Assembly: GCA_015179045.1 (NCBI GenBank)
Contig: WHUZ01000110.1
Coordinates: forward strand, 62,001 to 126,000
Origin: Kalaharituber pfeilii
Taxonomy: Eukaryota; Ascomycota; Pezizomycetes; Pezizales; Pezizaceae
Direction: 5' to 3'
Length of the DNA: 64,000 bases
The notes beneath the pieces are model-generated. The model searched no databases. It had not been told where the DNA came from and worked only from the letters and a program-made list of their open reading frames with translations. Shown piece by piece: positions 11,727-21,869 of this stretch. How positions within the stretch are numbered: the first letter of the stretch is position 1; each line of letters opens with the position of its first letter. A program made the position numbers and the translations under genes.

Positions 11727-11757
<31 letters not shown>
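11650..11757 (+). mobile_element. Short LINE-B 3' insertion with target-site duplication
   Basis: This ~77-bp LINE-B tail (aaagcctgcctccgggcttt ... gcggggtcatgtgac) and 31-A tail is flanked by acctggccatactc (11,636-11,649) and acctggccctactc (11,758-11,771). It extends ~35 bp further 5' than the hairpin-only copies. A separate poly(A) run lies at 11,431-11,458. Confidence 0.75.
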
Positions 11758-11762
<5 letters not shown>

Positions 11763-12030
11763 GCCCTACTCCACGTCCAAGAGACCTTTTGCATACGACG
11801 CGTCCGCCACCAGCCATCATTACCCTCCATATTTACTACTACTATGCGCATTTTGCGTCTTGTCACCAGATCCCAGAGTACGCGGTACCTCGACCTCCAC
11901 TCCCGCTCATCTCACATCCTGGCTTCTCTTCTCCGGTGCACATATCCGGTTTTATATGCGGCAGAAGATGCATAGAGTGCGATCGGTGTGGGATTGATAT
12001 ATACAGACTCGATTGCCTCTCTATTGCTCG

Positions 12031-12485
12031 TTACACCTTTCTACGTCCGCTCCTCTTATGTCCCCTTGCGCCTCTTCGATTCCCTCCACAGTCTTGCAAT
12101 TCTGGATTCGTGGCTCGTTTACCCCCCCTTAAATACAGCAGAAATACTACCAGGGACAATTCTCCTACCACCTGGGACTGCTCACCCTTAACGATTGCCT
12201 CCTGCACAGTCTTTTTCATCTTCGCAGCCTCCGTGAAGGTAATATTTGCCGCGGGGAGTTTCTCAGATATATTGTCTACCTTCGTCTTCTCCGCATGCCA
12301 AACACAGACACCCCAGTTTTTTCTATGGGGCTGCACAAGGGCCATCGCGGGTGGAAATCAGAGTCCGAATCTGAATCTGAACCGGAATCATAATTGGAGC
12401 TGGAATCTGGCGATGAACTTGTGGAATTAAACCTCGATACAGAGATCAATTTGATAAGGATGAGGATGAGGAAGAAGAAGCTCAT
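12031..12485 (-). CDS. Candidate secreted/membrane protein fragment, possible member of the 47/49 kb family
   Basis: From 12485 the minus strand reads MSFFFLILILIKLISVS, a strongly hydrophobic N-terminus, then a Ser/Asp-repeat linker. An overlapping frame continues with WGVCVWHAEKTKVDNI, ANITFTEAAKMKKTVQEAIV and a hydrophobic segment ELSLVVFLLYL. The two frames would need a splice or a frameshift to join. Similarity to the 49.7 kb locus is limited to a short P-x-E-x-W-H-like block. Function unknown; this could be a chance open frame. Confidence 0.25.
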
Positions 12486-12581
12486 TACGACGGCGACCTA
12501 ATGGATCAACCCGGAGGTCATTGCCACGGACTTCAACCCACCTTTACCAATGTTAACCATCATTGCGATGGTCAGACGTCC

Positions 12582-13592
12582 CTATTCGAGCAGAAGCAGT
12601 TGCCTTGGGATACTTTGAATGGGGATGGAAAACGTTACCGCTTTTCTGAGATCAGCCTTTATTGAGGTATCGTTATTATTTCCAAGGACTTCCACTATGC
12701 CCGCCGATGTGTGATCGATTTCTAGCCTTTTGATCCTATGACCGCAGTGGTACCCCGGATGGGGACGCTGGTAAGGACGGTGGGAATCGTGGGGATGGTG
12801 AATGTACGTTGAGGATAGCGCTTTTGGCGATAGAAGTGGTGATTTTGGGGCGACAGTAAACCTGTCGGTACTATCTATATCTGGATCGACCAACCAGGCA
12901 GGAGGGGGGAGGAGGGGATTTACGTTAGCAATGTAACCACAAATATCGCAACCAGCTGACAAATGACAGAGACAAATGATAGTGGACACATCAGAGGGCA
13001 CCATCGATCATACCATGTTTCTGATGCTTTGCAAAGGAAGAAGCAGGGACAAAAGCATAGGCCGAAGCATCAATCCTCAACTTGCGGAATTCTGACATGA
13101 AAGTGCGGGTAGTGACCTAATAATGAACCCTTGAGTTTTTGAATTTGGGCATGTCAGGTTTGGATGCTCGTCTAAGGATACTGCATGCGCGGGGTGCCGA
13201 AGTGCGGGAAAGCAGGACCTGCGTTTGGTATTGTCCTCCCTATTTTCACTGTCATGGCCAGGGCCACAATCATCACTCCATCTCCGGGCCAATCCATGTT
13301 GTTGAACCCCCGTCGACCCCTCTGGCGAATCCACCAATTGCACTCCCGCTTCGTCGCTCATCTCCCCAAAGGAAGTTCTCGCCGCAAAGACGGAACTAAA
13401 ATATATAGCAAGCAGGAAAGGATGAATTTGGAGGAAGAAGAAGCGGTGCCACCTTCCTGCTCGAAACACGGCACAAGCAGCGGGGACGAGGATGGAGGGA
13501 TGAAACTGGAAGAGGCTGTCGAAGTGATACGGAGAGAAGACACAGAGTAAAGGGAAATGCTGGAGAGCAAGAGCCCTAGTCACGCAACACAT
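12582..13592 (-). other. Region with unresolved coding potential on both strands
   Basis: Open minus frames at 13,004-12,582 and 13,592-13,077 have ordinary amino-acid composition. On the plus strand, 13,185-13,550 encodes an acidic, Lys/Glu-rich tail (MNLEEEEAVPPSCSKHG). I could not find splice phases that join either set into a gene. Confidence 0.3.
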
Positions 13593-14189
13593 CGAAAAAG
13601 CAAGTTAATGCATTCAGGGCTGGAAATTGAGGTATATGTATCACCGTGCTGCTTCATATGGTGATGGTAGTGGACGCGTTCCAATCCCCGCGCAAGCAAC
13701 ACCAAGTTCATTACCAAATAATCGCAGGAAACTATCACTACAACTACCTGCGCACCGGAGGTGGTCGGCTTCTCAGTTCGAATTACAATCGGCACATGTG
13801 CAGGTGGTCTTGGAGCTCAGTGTGAGGATGGATTGTCGGCAGTGCAAAAAACACGACTAGCCCAAATCTTCACGGTCAGCATCCGTAATGGGGAGGGATA
13901 TGGGTGAGTATACTGTGCCTGCCGGTTGTATGTTGACTCCAGTTTGCTGCTGATGCGAAGTAGGGGGTAGTGTGCAACCGTCCTAGATACCGAAACCTCC
14001 ATCTCCGTTGCCGCGGTGGTGGCAGCTGGGGAGTGTAGAAGGAGACACGGAAAGGGATACCGATGCAAAACTGGCTGGGGGGAGTGTATTTTGGTGTTGT
14101 GATGATGATGGAATTGCATGCTGATGGGCAGGTAGGTTGGGTTGAGAGAGCAGGTAGAGGTAAAATATCTTGGAAGAGCAAGTCAAAAT

Positions 14190-14434
14190 CACACTAAGAA
14201 TCGGCAAACGAGGCGATGGAGAAAGCACGGCGCGGCAACTCCAATGCCCCCCTCTCCCCCCCGCTGGACAACCACCAACAACACCAACACCCCCTCCTTA
14301 TAACGCCCCAAAACTCTAAACCCGCCGCAACCATCATAAAAATCGCAACCGTTACATCCAGCCATCAAAATGCCAAACTTCGATTTTGGGGGGCTTAGCC
14401 ATCCCGTCGGCACATGCCAACGCCACCTCCGCAA
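14190..14434 (-). pseudogene. Decayed paralogue block of the 49.7 kb membrane/coiled-coil family
   Basis: Minus-strand DNA around 14,340-14,390 (PPKIEVWHFDGWM in one frame) aligns by eye with the SLPNYEFWHVFLVV block at 49.70 kb, including the bases between. A Val/Leu-rich segment (GVLVLLVVV) follows in another frame. Stops interrupt the frame, so this is at best a remnant. Confidence 0.25.
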
Positions 14435-14881
14435 CCGGAATCAGCAACACTAAAATTTCCATGCAAATAGACTACTGGCGATGCAGGGCTTTACTGAGTC
14501 GCGTTGACAAAGAATAAGGAGACAATTGTCCTTGAGAGGAAGAGAGTGTTGAGCTCCTGAAAGATTTGGAATCATAGGTGGAGGTCGAGGGGAAGGGGGG
14601 TGCTGGAAATCCTTCATGTCCTACGGTTAGCACCCTCGAGGACTTCATTATGGAGTATAATCATGTCCACACAGGCTCAAGGTCTGCAAGTTTCCCCCCA
14701 CATCAATATACCAATGGAAAAACAACTAACGGGGGGGGATGGAGAAACCAAAGTCGATGCCTATCCAAGGCCGCCCCCTCTGCACTCCTGTTACCGCTTC
14801 CATCTAAGCGTCTACCTCACGAAAAATCGAGACAAAGGCCCGGAAACCAAAGGGTTACATGGCACCATCCAATCCCTTGTT

Positions 14882-16244
14882 TTACCATTGTGTCCCAAAC
14901 AAGGGCGCGGCAGCTATAAAACGGAATGGAATGACAATAAAATGTGACGTAAAGGTGAAGAAGTGCAGCAATGCCCATGGTGAGGACGGAGATGAGAATG
15001 GTGGTGTGTGGAAATGCATAACAGGAGTTGGGGGAGAATTAGCCACCGTTGGGGTGGTCTGGGATTGGAGCAATGGGAGACAATTGTATGAGGTGCTCTG
15101 AAGCTCAAATCTGGTGTGGGGATCTTGCTGGCCTAGAATTGCATGTATCTTTTGGGGAGGTGGTTGGTGTTCGAAACTCATAACGGGAATGCGGAGGACA
15201 ATAGATGGATTGATGTCAGAGTACATTTGCGGTGAAATTGGTATTCTGGTAGGAAATGGGGCCGTTCGAGGTAGGCGAATATTGATTTGTGTTACGTCTT
15301 GCTTTATGGTTTATTGCCTCAAGTGTCATTTTATACGTTTTCATTAGATTGCGATATACTCACGGGTGGGGGGATATGACGCACAAGCAAAAAACGTCAC
15401 AGACCGGGATCCGACGCACTTCCGGAATTAAAACACCAGCCTCCTCTAGGGCGAAATCGTCATAGAAGATGACCAAATTACACATGCAGCTTGGAGAAGT
15501 ATAGGAAGGTAACTTCCACACCTCATATAGCCAGTTGTAGAGCGTTGAATGATACTCAATGGTGGTAGTTGCGCACTTAGGTAGTTGAATCCTATGCACC
15601 CGTCCTGGCATTTCTGGGCCAGGTGAAGAATCCGAGGATACTGGTGACGATAAGCGAGTAGAGAGATTGGCCTTTGAATAGGAATCTTGTATATATATTT
15701 GAAGGTATAACTATATTCCAGATGAACTCTATATACAATTGCAAAGTATAACTTGATACACCGATGCAAGCCGAATGAGTACTTGGGGTACTTTTGGGTG
15801 ATGTTGGGTAGGTTCATGTGCAAGAGGGGTCTTGTTTTGGATAGAGAATGATAGGTTTAGTCATAGATCTTGATTGCTTTGATCTTTGTTTGTGATTGTT
15901 GATGCGAATGTTGAATTAGCCTTGTGGTATAGAGTTTTGTATATATGTCATGTGCCGGCGATAGGTGATATGGTGGGGGGATGAATGAGGAGGAGTACAT
16001 ACCAAGAGGGCGCATCATTACCGGTGGGCACATCGTTGCAGCAGCAGTGATGGTAGATGCCTCAATATATGGAATTGTTGTACTCTCGTGACCAGGAACT
16101 GTGGATGTCGCAATAGCTTGGTATCACACTGTGCTTGTGTTATGGCTAACCGCTGGGGCTAAGAAAAGGGTAGAATATTCACTGGATAGGAGTGCGTACC
16201 TCCGCAGTGGTGCACACTGCTGCTAGGAAGACTATTGCAAGCAT
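14882..16244 (-). CDS. Multi-exon Thr/Ser/Pro-rich protein of unknown function
   Basis: Three exons are supported by matching splice phases: one ending at 16003 (donor GTATGT), one at 15685-15364 (donor GTGAGT) and one from 15245 to the stop at 14882. The introns are 317 and 118 nt. The first supported exon is Thr-rich (ATSTVPGHESTTIPYIEAST). The second contains SSPVSSDSSPGPEMPGRVHR and then an aromatic/Cys-rich part (STLYNWLYEVWKLPSY, VIFYDDFALEE). The third holds IPISPQMYSDINPSI and a Pro/Thr tail. Upstream, ATG 16244 starts MLAIVFLAAVCTTAE, a plausible signal peptide ending at a GTACGC donor, but its phase (0) does not match the next exon, so the 5' end is unresolved. No family is recognised; the Thr-rich part loosely resembles the 47 kb locus. 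Confidence 0.45.
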
Positions 16245-16777
16245 GGGCACACGATTCGCATCGCAGCTGCACCCCAACCTGGATATGGGTGCGCTTTTTC
16301 CTTGTGCGGGTCGGCGTTGGGGAACTCTAGATTCTGTAGCAATAAGCAGAACGAGAGTGATATGGTTGCCGATTTATATAGTTCTATTGTTGTTCAGGCC
16401 TACTTGTCGGGTATTGTGTATCAGGAAGACTATACTATACAAGCACGCTACAAGTATTCTCGGCCAATATACGGGTGGGCACAAGAACACGGTTCCTTGG
16501 CAAGACTGTGGTAAAAACCCTTAGGTAAGCCGTGAATGACAAAACAGGCTTGGCGTGGGGACTTGTACCGAGACTATACACACATCCACTGTCTTCGAAC
16601 TCTTTCGTCCCCATTAGTCTCATGCCAAGCCCCTAGGGCACTCTCGTCCCCATACTTCCCCATACTTCTCTCATCTTCCATCTTCATCAAGAGGTTGGTC
16701 CCCACCGTTACGGCCGACACACCTTTCTCTTTTACAGAGGTGCCATGCTCTGCTCATTTACGGGGGTAGTACCCCCT

Positions 16778-16826
16778 TTTTCTAATATCACATAACCCCG
16801 CTTGCAGCTGTTCGCCATGGCAGGGC
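16778..16826 (-). mobile_element. Hairpin-only retroposon, family B
   Basis: The minus-strand insert begins ccctgccatggcgaacagct and ends in a short, decayed A tail. It is flanked by gggtagtaccccct (16,764-16,777) and gggtagtgccccct (16,827-16,840), a 14-bp duplication with one mismatch. Confidence 0.78.
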
Positions 16827-16840
16827 GGGTAGTGCCCCCT

Positions 16841-17117
16841 GGCTGCTCATCTACCCTCATCCAAGTCTTGACATCCTTCGTTTCTATCGACAGATATCTG
16901 GTGCTGACGTCCCTGCCACAGGCGGGTAGCCCATAGCCAAAAAGATGGATTGCGGGCTCCAGTGCACCACACTTTGTGTCGACGGCTGCTGCACATGGTT
17001 TGGTGTCTGCCACTAGGGGTCCGGTTGCCCGCATGGCCAAGTCTATGACAAGCAGCTCCATCGCCCAGTTGTGAATACCAAAGAGCGCAAAGTTCCAGCA
17101 CTTTGCTAATCTGCATG
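16841..17117 (-). other. Open frame of unknown nature between two retroposon tails
   Basis: The minus strand is open for ~95 residues (WNFALFGIHNWAMELLVIDL onward). It lies between a family B insert and a LINE-A 3' end at ~17,137-17,200. I do not recognise it and it may be chance. Confidence 0.25.
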
Positions 17118-17133
17118 TGGTATATGGCAGGCC

Positions 17134-17200
17134 TCTTTTTTTCTTTTTTTTTAATATCATTACTCGTATACCGCCCCGAGGGCTACGACGAGATAGTTAC
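17134..17200 (-). mobile_element. LINE-A 3' end
   Basis: T-rich tail followed by atatcattactcgtataccg, cccgagggctacgacgag on the plus strand. This is the LINE-A hairpin with a U-A pair in place of C-G at the fifth stem position. How far the element extends upstream is unclear. A degenerate similar sequence is at 17,925-17,953. Confidence 0.55.
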
Positions 17201-17728
17201 ATAGGGGATAAGGAAGATGATACAATAATGTTAGATAAAATACGACTGCGAAAACAACGCACAAGCATCAAGCAAACTAGCAAAACGTCTCCTTCCGCCG
17301 CCCCAGCCCCATCTCTCTATCCATCTCATTAAATCCACCAGCGGGTCCTGTTTGTCTTCCTCTCCACTCCAGTTTGCAGTTATTTAGGTAAAAGATAAGT
17401 GCTAAGAACAAAGGCAAGTGGGTTTAGGATCTCGAGGGGTGTGTCAGAGTGGGGTCACCCGGCACCAAGAAAGCGTTCGGGAGGAGTAGGATGGGCTCAA
17501 CGGAAAGAACAAGAGTACCTGATGTTAAGAGATTAGCATAGGGTCCAACAAACTGTTCGTTACACTTCCCCCATTGACAACAAGCTAGCTCACATGTGCG
17601 AAGGAAAGTGAAAATTCTCGCTCTGTGAACTGCATGCGGATCGCTAGGTAAGATGAACATTTTCTGTGGTCCATTTTTACCTTGCACATAACCTAATGTC
17701 CACACGCCCAGAAAAGCTTCCAGACGGG

Positions 17729-17752
17729 GAAACCCCCCCCCCCCCCCCCCCT
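17729..17752. repeat. Poly(C) tract
   Basis: An almost uninterrupted run of about 22 C residues, a homopolymer microsatellite. Confidence 0.9.
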
Positions 17753-18397
17753 GTACACCCGGGGGTTATATGAGAGAACCGACTGACATTCCATTTTTCG
17801 AGAATATTGCACGAATTCTGTGGGGAGGTGCAAGTCGAATATTCGTTACCGCAAGGCAATGTGTCAAAACAATTTCGAAGAGCTGGCCGCGCTCAGGTCA
17901 TATTATCTTTTTAAATACCAGTACTGGTATACCGCTCTATGGGCTATGACGAGGACAAGTACGAGGGAGATAACAAATAAATGCAACGCAAAATCAGATC
18001 CGAAAACCAAGGAGCAAGATCATCTCTCCGCCTATCTCAGCACATCAGCCGGTGGGCACTCTTCGTCCTCCTTTATCCGACATCTCCTCGCCACCTTCGG
18101 CTCCATACCTCGCCCTAGTTCCAGACATGTGCCGTTATTTCCTGCCTTGCTCACGAGATTCACGAACGAGACAAGACAAGCTTCGATGCTATGATCTATC
18201 TTGGATCTGCGTGTCTTTGCTGTGGGAGTCACGGTGCATGCGATTCACATATCACCTCCATTCCGCACCACCTGCTCTCCGGACTGTCTGCTTTGCTGAT
18301 TGTGTGTCTCCACGCCCTCAAGCCTTTTCCTTCCATCAAGTCGCCCAAGGCACTCAGGACATCGTGATAGTGAAGGTTGGAAAGGTCGGCGATGTTG

Positions 18398-18489
18398 TTT
18401 TTTTCCTTTTTTTTTTTTGTTTGGAGTCACATAACCCCGCATACAGGCTACCGGCCCATAGCAGGGACCCATATACCCGGGTCAGGTGA
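18398..18489 (-). mobile_element. Short LINE-B-type retroposon, divergent variant
   Basis: The minus strand has ccctgctatgggccggtagc ... gcggggttatgtgac and an A tail, with ~23 bp extra at the 5' side. Flanking repeats are tcggcgatgttg (~18,386-18,397) and tcggcgatgctg (18,490-18,501). The inner hairpin sequence differs from the main B type and matches the variant at 47,549. Confidence 0.65.
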
Positions 18490-18650
18490 TCGGCGATGCT
18501 GTTGCCGCTTGTGCCTATCTCCGATATGGTGGCCTTGCCCTGCCTGGAAGCAGGGTAGTAAGATTTCTCCCCGGAAGTGCATGATCCGGTAAGGGGAACT
18601 TCTAATTTAAAAAATCCGTGGCCAATGTCTGATGCTAATATATCAAGTAG

Positions 18651-18694
18651 CCCTGCCGCAGCGCATAGTGCGGTTACGTGATATATAATATATA
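18651..18694 (+). mobile_element. Hairpin-only retroposon, family B, shortened core
   Basis: Insert starting ccctgccgcagcgcatagtg, ending ttacgtgatat plus a TA-rich tail. Flanked by tatatcaagtag (18,639-18,650) and tatatcaagcag (18,695-18,706). It sits inside codon ~10 of the HNH copy 2 gene; copy 1 lacks it, giving an empty-site comparison. Confidence 0.75.
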
Positions 18695-19204
18695 TATATC
18701 AAGCAGCAATACTACCGGTCAGGGCGTGTTCCCTCGACAGACTCCGTCTCCTTTGCTACTCCTCCTCAAATAACCCGTGTGTCCGCCCTGAAACGAGATA
18801 GGAACAGTTGCTGGTTATGTGGCATTGGCCTCGGCGTTGATGCGGAGGTACTTCTCAATACTAGAATGTGCCTGCCATATCTTTGCTGCCAGGATTGAAA
18901 AAACAACGTTTCATCGAGTTCATCGCAGAGGTCGACATGCATACCCCGAAAACATCCCGCAGTATGTTCATCCTTCCTTGCAGTGGCATCTCACTTCACT
19001 ATTGCGGCGCAATCTAACGGAGCTGCAGTTCCAATTTTTCAAATCCATGGGCATCATTCCCCCCTCTCTCAACTACCTTGCACATGCCAATAACCTCATC
19101 ACACTGTGTAATGTATGCCATGCGGCATACGACTGTCACGGGCCTACCCAGAGATGCTCGGGAGATCCACCTGAGTTGACCCATAAGGCTGCTAGTTACC
19201 ATGC

Positions 19205-19849
19205 GGTCTGTTCTTTTTTTTTTTTGTATCATTAATCGCGTGCCGCCCTGTGGGCTATGGCGATAGTATGTACATAGGGAATAGAAAGAAACAAGAGAAA
19301 AGGAGGAGGAGAAGGAAAAGAAAAGGGAAATAGAGTAAAGTTTCCGTCTTCAGCGTTCCATTCACCTCATGAGTTCCGTCAACGGGTCCCCTTCTCCTTA
19401 CCCCCCTCCAGTGGGCGGAGCACCGCCTCTATCCCGCCTGGCCATTTCCTTCTCCATTCCCTGCACCTGTTCCATATGTGTTTCGTCGTTTCCTCCTCGT
19501 CCCCGCACCATTTGCATTCCGGCCCATCCGACCTACTCCATGGCCGAGCCTTTGTAGGGACCTGTAGCTCAGCGGCAGTCTGTTCCTTTCCTTGCCTCAC
19601 TGTGCCTTAGCGTATTGGCGCATGCCGGCTCCTGCGACTATCTCGTCCTGGTACTGTAGGCAGGTGCTGACTGTGACTGCCTTGTCTGCTTCGTTACTCT
19701 TTATGCCCTTGTATCCTTTGACCCACATTACGGCCACGTCCAGCCCCCCTCTCGCTCTCCTTTCTGACCACATTGGCTGGTCCGTCCGGTGTCGGCGTAC
19801 CCTCCGCGTTTCTCGCCATAGCCCTTAGGGCGGCATGCGAGTAATGTTA

Positions 19850-19897
<48 letters not shown>

Positions 19898-20340
19898 ACC
19901 CTCCGCGATCTTTTGTAGTTTGCTGATGAGTCTGAGATTATAAGTGGCTCCCCTTCCACGGAGCCTAGTGCCTCTGCCATAGCTGTCAGCTCCGCGTCGT
20001 TGACAGTTGCTCTGGTGCCCAAGTAGAGGGAGGCCCTGCCCCTGTCTGCCAAACCCCTACGCCTCTTCTCCCTTCTGTCCTATATACTGCCATCCGTATA
20101 GGTCCCTATGCACCCTTCGTCCTCCGCATCAGCGGCAACTCTCCCACTCCTCTCTCCATGTCTCCTGGGAGGGAAGGAAAGATTGATAGGGGGAGGGGGT
20201 AATTATGAGGCAGGTTCCCCCTCATGTAGGTATGGCCCTCCTCTTCTTCTCTCAATGTCTCCTTCTCGAACCTCAGGGATCTGGCCTCTCCTCGCGCGCG
20301 GTCGCCCTCCACAAAGGTCTGGCCTGGAGGATAGGTCTGG
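19205..20340 (-). mobile_element. LINE-A fragment, minus strand, inserted in HNH copy 2
   Basis: Reading on the minus strand from 20,312: a pre-RNase H linker (MRGNLPHNYPLPLSIFPSLP), then RNase H pieces including YLGTRATVNDAELTAMAEAL with the catalytic Glu and the IISDSS block. The knuckle CKWCGDEEETTKHIWNRC follows at ~19,520-19,470, and the 3' hairpin and T-run are at 19,212-19,260. The RNase H is disrupted at 19,809-19,896 by a family A mini-insert. Reverse transcriptase is absent (5' truncation). Confidence 0.65.
19809..19896 (+). mobile_element. Hairpin-only retroposon, family A, with T-run/A-run tail
   Basis: Core ctcgccatagcccttaggg to gcgag, then a tail of ~17 T followed by ~30 A. 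Perfect duplication taccctccgcg at 19,798-19,808 and 19,897-19,907. It interrupts the RNase H of a LINE-A copy and lies opposite to it. Confidence 0.82.
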
Positions 20341-20659
20341 GTCGGTAGCTAGTGGCACTGTAGTCACGAGAGGACACCGAAATAGCTGAAAGCGATGGCG
20401 ATGACGGCTACTGGGGCTGAAGGGCAGGGGTGAGAACAGCAGCGGGTCCCCGTAGGAGGGTTACGGAGGACTGTGCCACGATGGAGCGGCTATGATGATG
20501 CGACAGTCGGCCCCTCGGCCACACGCCGCCTGGGGTTGAGAAGAACCAACGGAGACCAGGGCCATTTGAGCTAGGGCCAAATAGTTCCTCAAACAAATCA
20601 TTGCGCACGTTTTACGGTGGCGTGCTGGCGATCTAAACTCAATGTGAAGAGAAACAGCC

Positions 20660-21788
20660 TGCTTGTAAGGCCCACCTTCTAAAAGTTAGAGCTCCGCAGT
20701 AATGCCCGGTCGGACATGGCGGGTCGGAGGTGTCGGAGGTGTAGGATGTCAGTGGTGGCTGATGACGGATCGAGCAATTTTATGCTCTATATACATATAG
20801 GTGCCGTACCTCAGCTGCTCTGTCTACGACTAAGAATAATCGTCTGTTCTACCTCAAGTTTAACACTTGCCCCTCTATCTGACCATCTTATACTACATGC
20901 TCCAGGACGTGTAGTGGATCAAAAATGGGGCTTGATAATATATAAATAACTCCTTGGTCTTTTCAACTAGTAATTAAGTCATGTCGCATGTTCCAGTAGT
21001 TTACTGCAGTATGGCAAGCGGCACAAGTGACGACTATACCCGCGCAGGCGCTGGGCTTGGAGCGCCCCAAATTACATGGATTGAGCTGATATAAAGAATA
21101 CACAGATATGAGGGTAATTCGTGAATTGCAGGTGGTGGTGATTAGGAATAACTATTCGATGCTGAAAGTATAAGAGCAGGGTCTCTGTAGTTCATCTTAT
21201 GCTATGTTTATTTCTTTGTTTGGTTTATCGATCTATTTACTGTAGCCTTCCCTTGCGTTCTTTTCGTTTTATTTTCTGATACTTTGAGATTTGCTATGGT
21301 TTTCTTTGAATGTAGATGCTCAGATATTGAATCCGTCCTCAACTGTAGCCCCATCAGGTGGTAGGTGAGTGATGGTCAGCTAAAATTGCTACCTTTAGTT
21401 GAAACTCACTACTTTGGCTTATATTTCTGTAGTGATGATACTTGTATGTATTTTGCAATCATAGAATGTTTATAGCTGTCATGTGTCGGAATCATGTGAT
21501 TCTCCCGCGGTTTTGTCGGGGGCCGTTGTTGAGCGAGTAGATTGGTTCTGGCACCAGGGGCAGAGTAAGTCGTGGTGTGTATGAGTGTATGAGGCTTTTC
21601 CATTGATGAGAGATGCCGCCCACTTCGTTTGGGACGTCCCTTTGTGAGACATCTTTTTACAGAATACTCATTTTAGGCAAGGAAAGTCTTGTTCCTGTGA
21701 CAGTCACCGGCACAGTCAAGGCGGATATACCCGTGCCGGCATGGGCCCTCGAAGAGGTTGGATTGGGTTCGAGATGAAGGACGTCAAA
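20660..21788. other. Anonymous sequence
   Basis: No gene, RNA or repeat identified. Short open frames only. Confidence 0.4.
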
Positions 21789-21797
21789 GGGTAGTTT

Positions 21798-21860
21798 AAC
21801 CTCGCCATGGCCTTACAGGCGGCAAGCGAGTATTGATATAAAACAAAAAAAAGAAAAACG
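21798..21860 (+). mobile_element. Hairpin-only retroposon, family A
   Basis: Core ctcgccatggccttacaggc to gcgag with a stem change gcct/aggc, then an A-rich tail. Flanked by gggtagttt at 21,789-21,797 and 21,861-21,869. Confidence 0.75.
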
Positions 21861-21869
21861 GGGTAGTTT

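Larger units (their letters stand above)
18625..20660 (+). pseudogene. HNH-endonuclease-domain gene, copy 2 (disrupted by three retroposon insertions)
   Basis: DNA from 18,611 follows copy 1 (9,380 onward) closely and uses the same ATG. It encodes the RDRNSCWLCG-type start, CACHIFAARIE and the better preserved C-terminal half FKSMGIIPPSL ... NNLITLCNVCHAAYD. A family B mini-insert lies ten codons in. After ~19,140 similarity to copy 1 stops, and a minus-strand LINE-A fragment (19,205-~20,340) follows, itself carrying another mini-insert. Similarity to the 3' part of copy 1 resumes at ~20,345 and runs to the stop region near 20,640. Together the copies show the ancestral gene was a single HNH protein of about 400 residues with a basic C-terminus. 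Confidence 0.6.

Noticed and set aside
11284..12430. Plus-strand frames running through K-rich stretches
   Set aside because: The Lys runs are translated poly(A) tails of retroposons, so the frames are chance fusions across an insertion.
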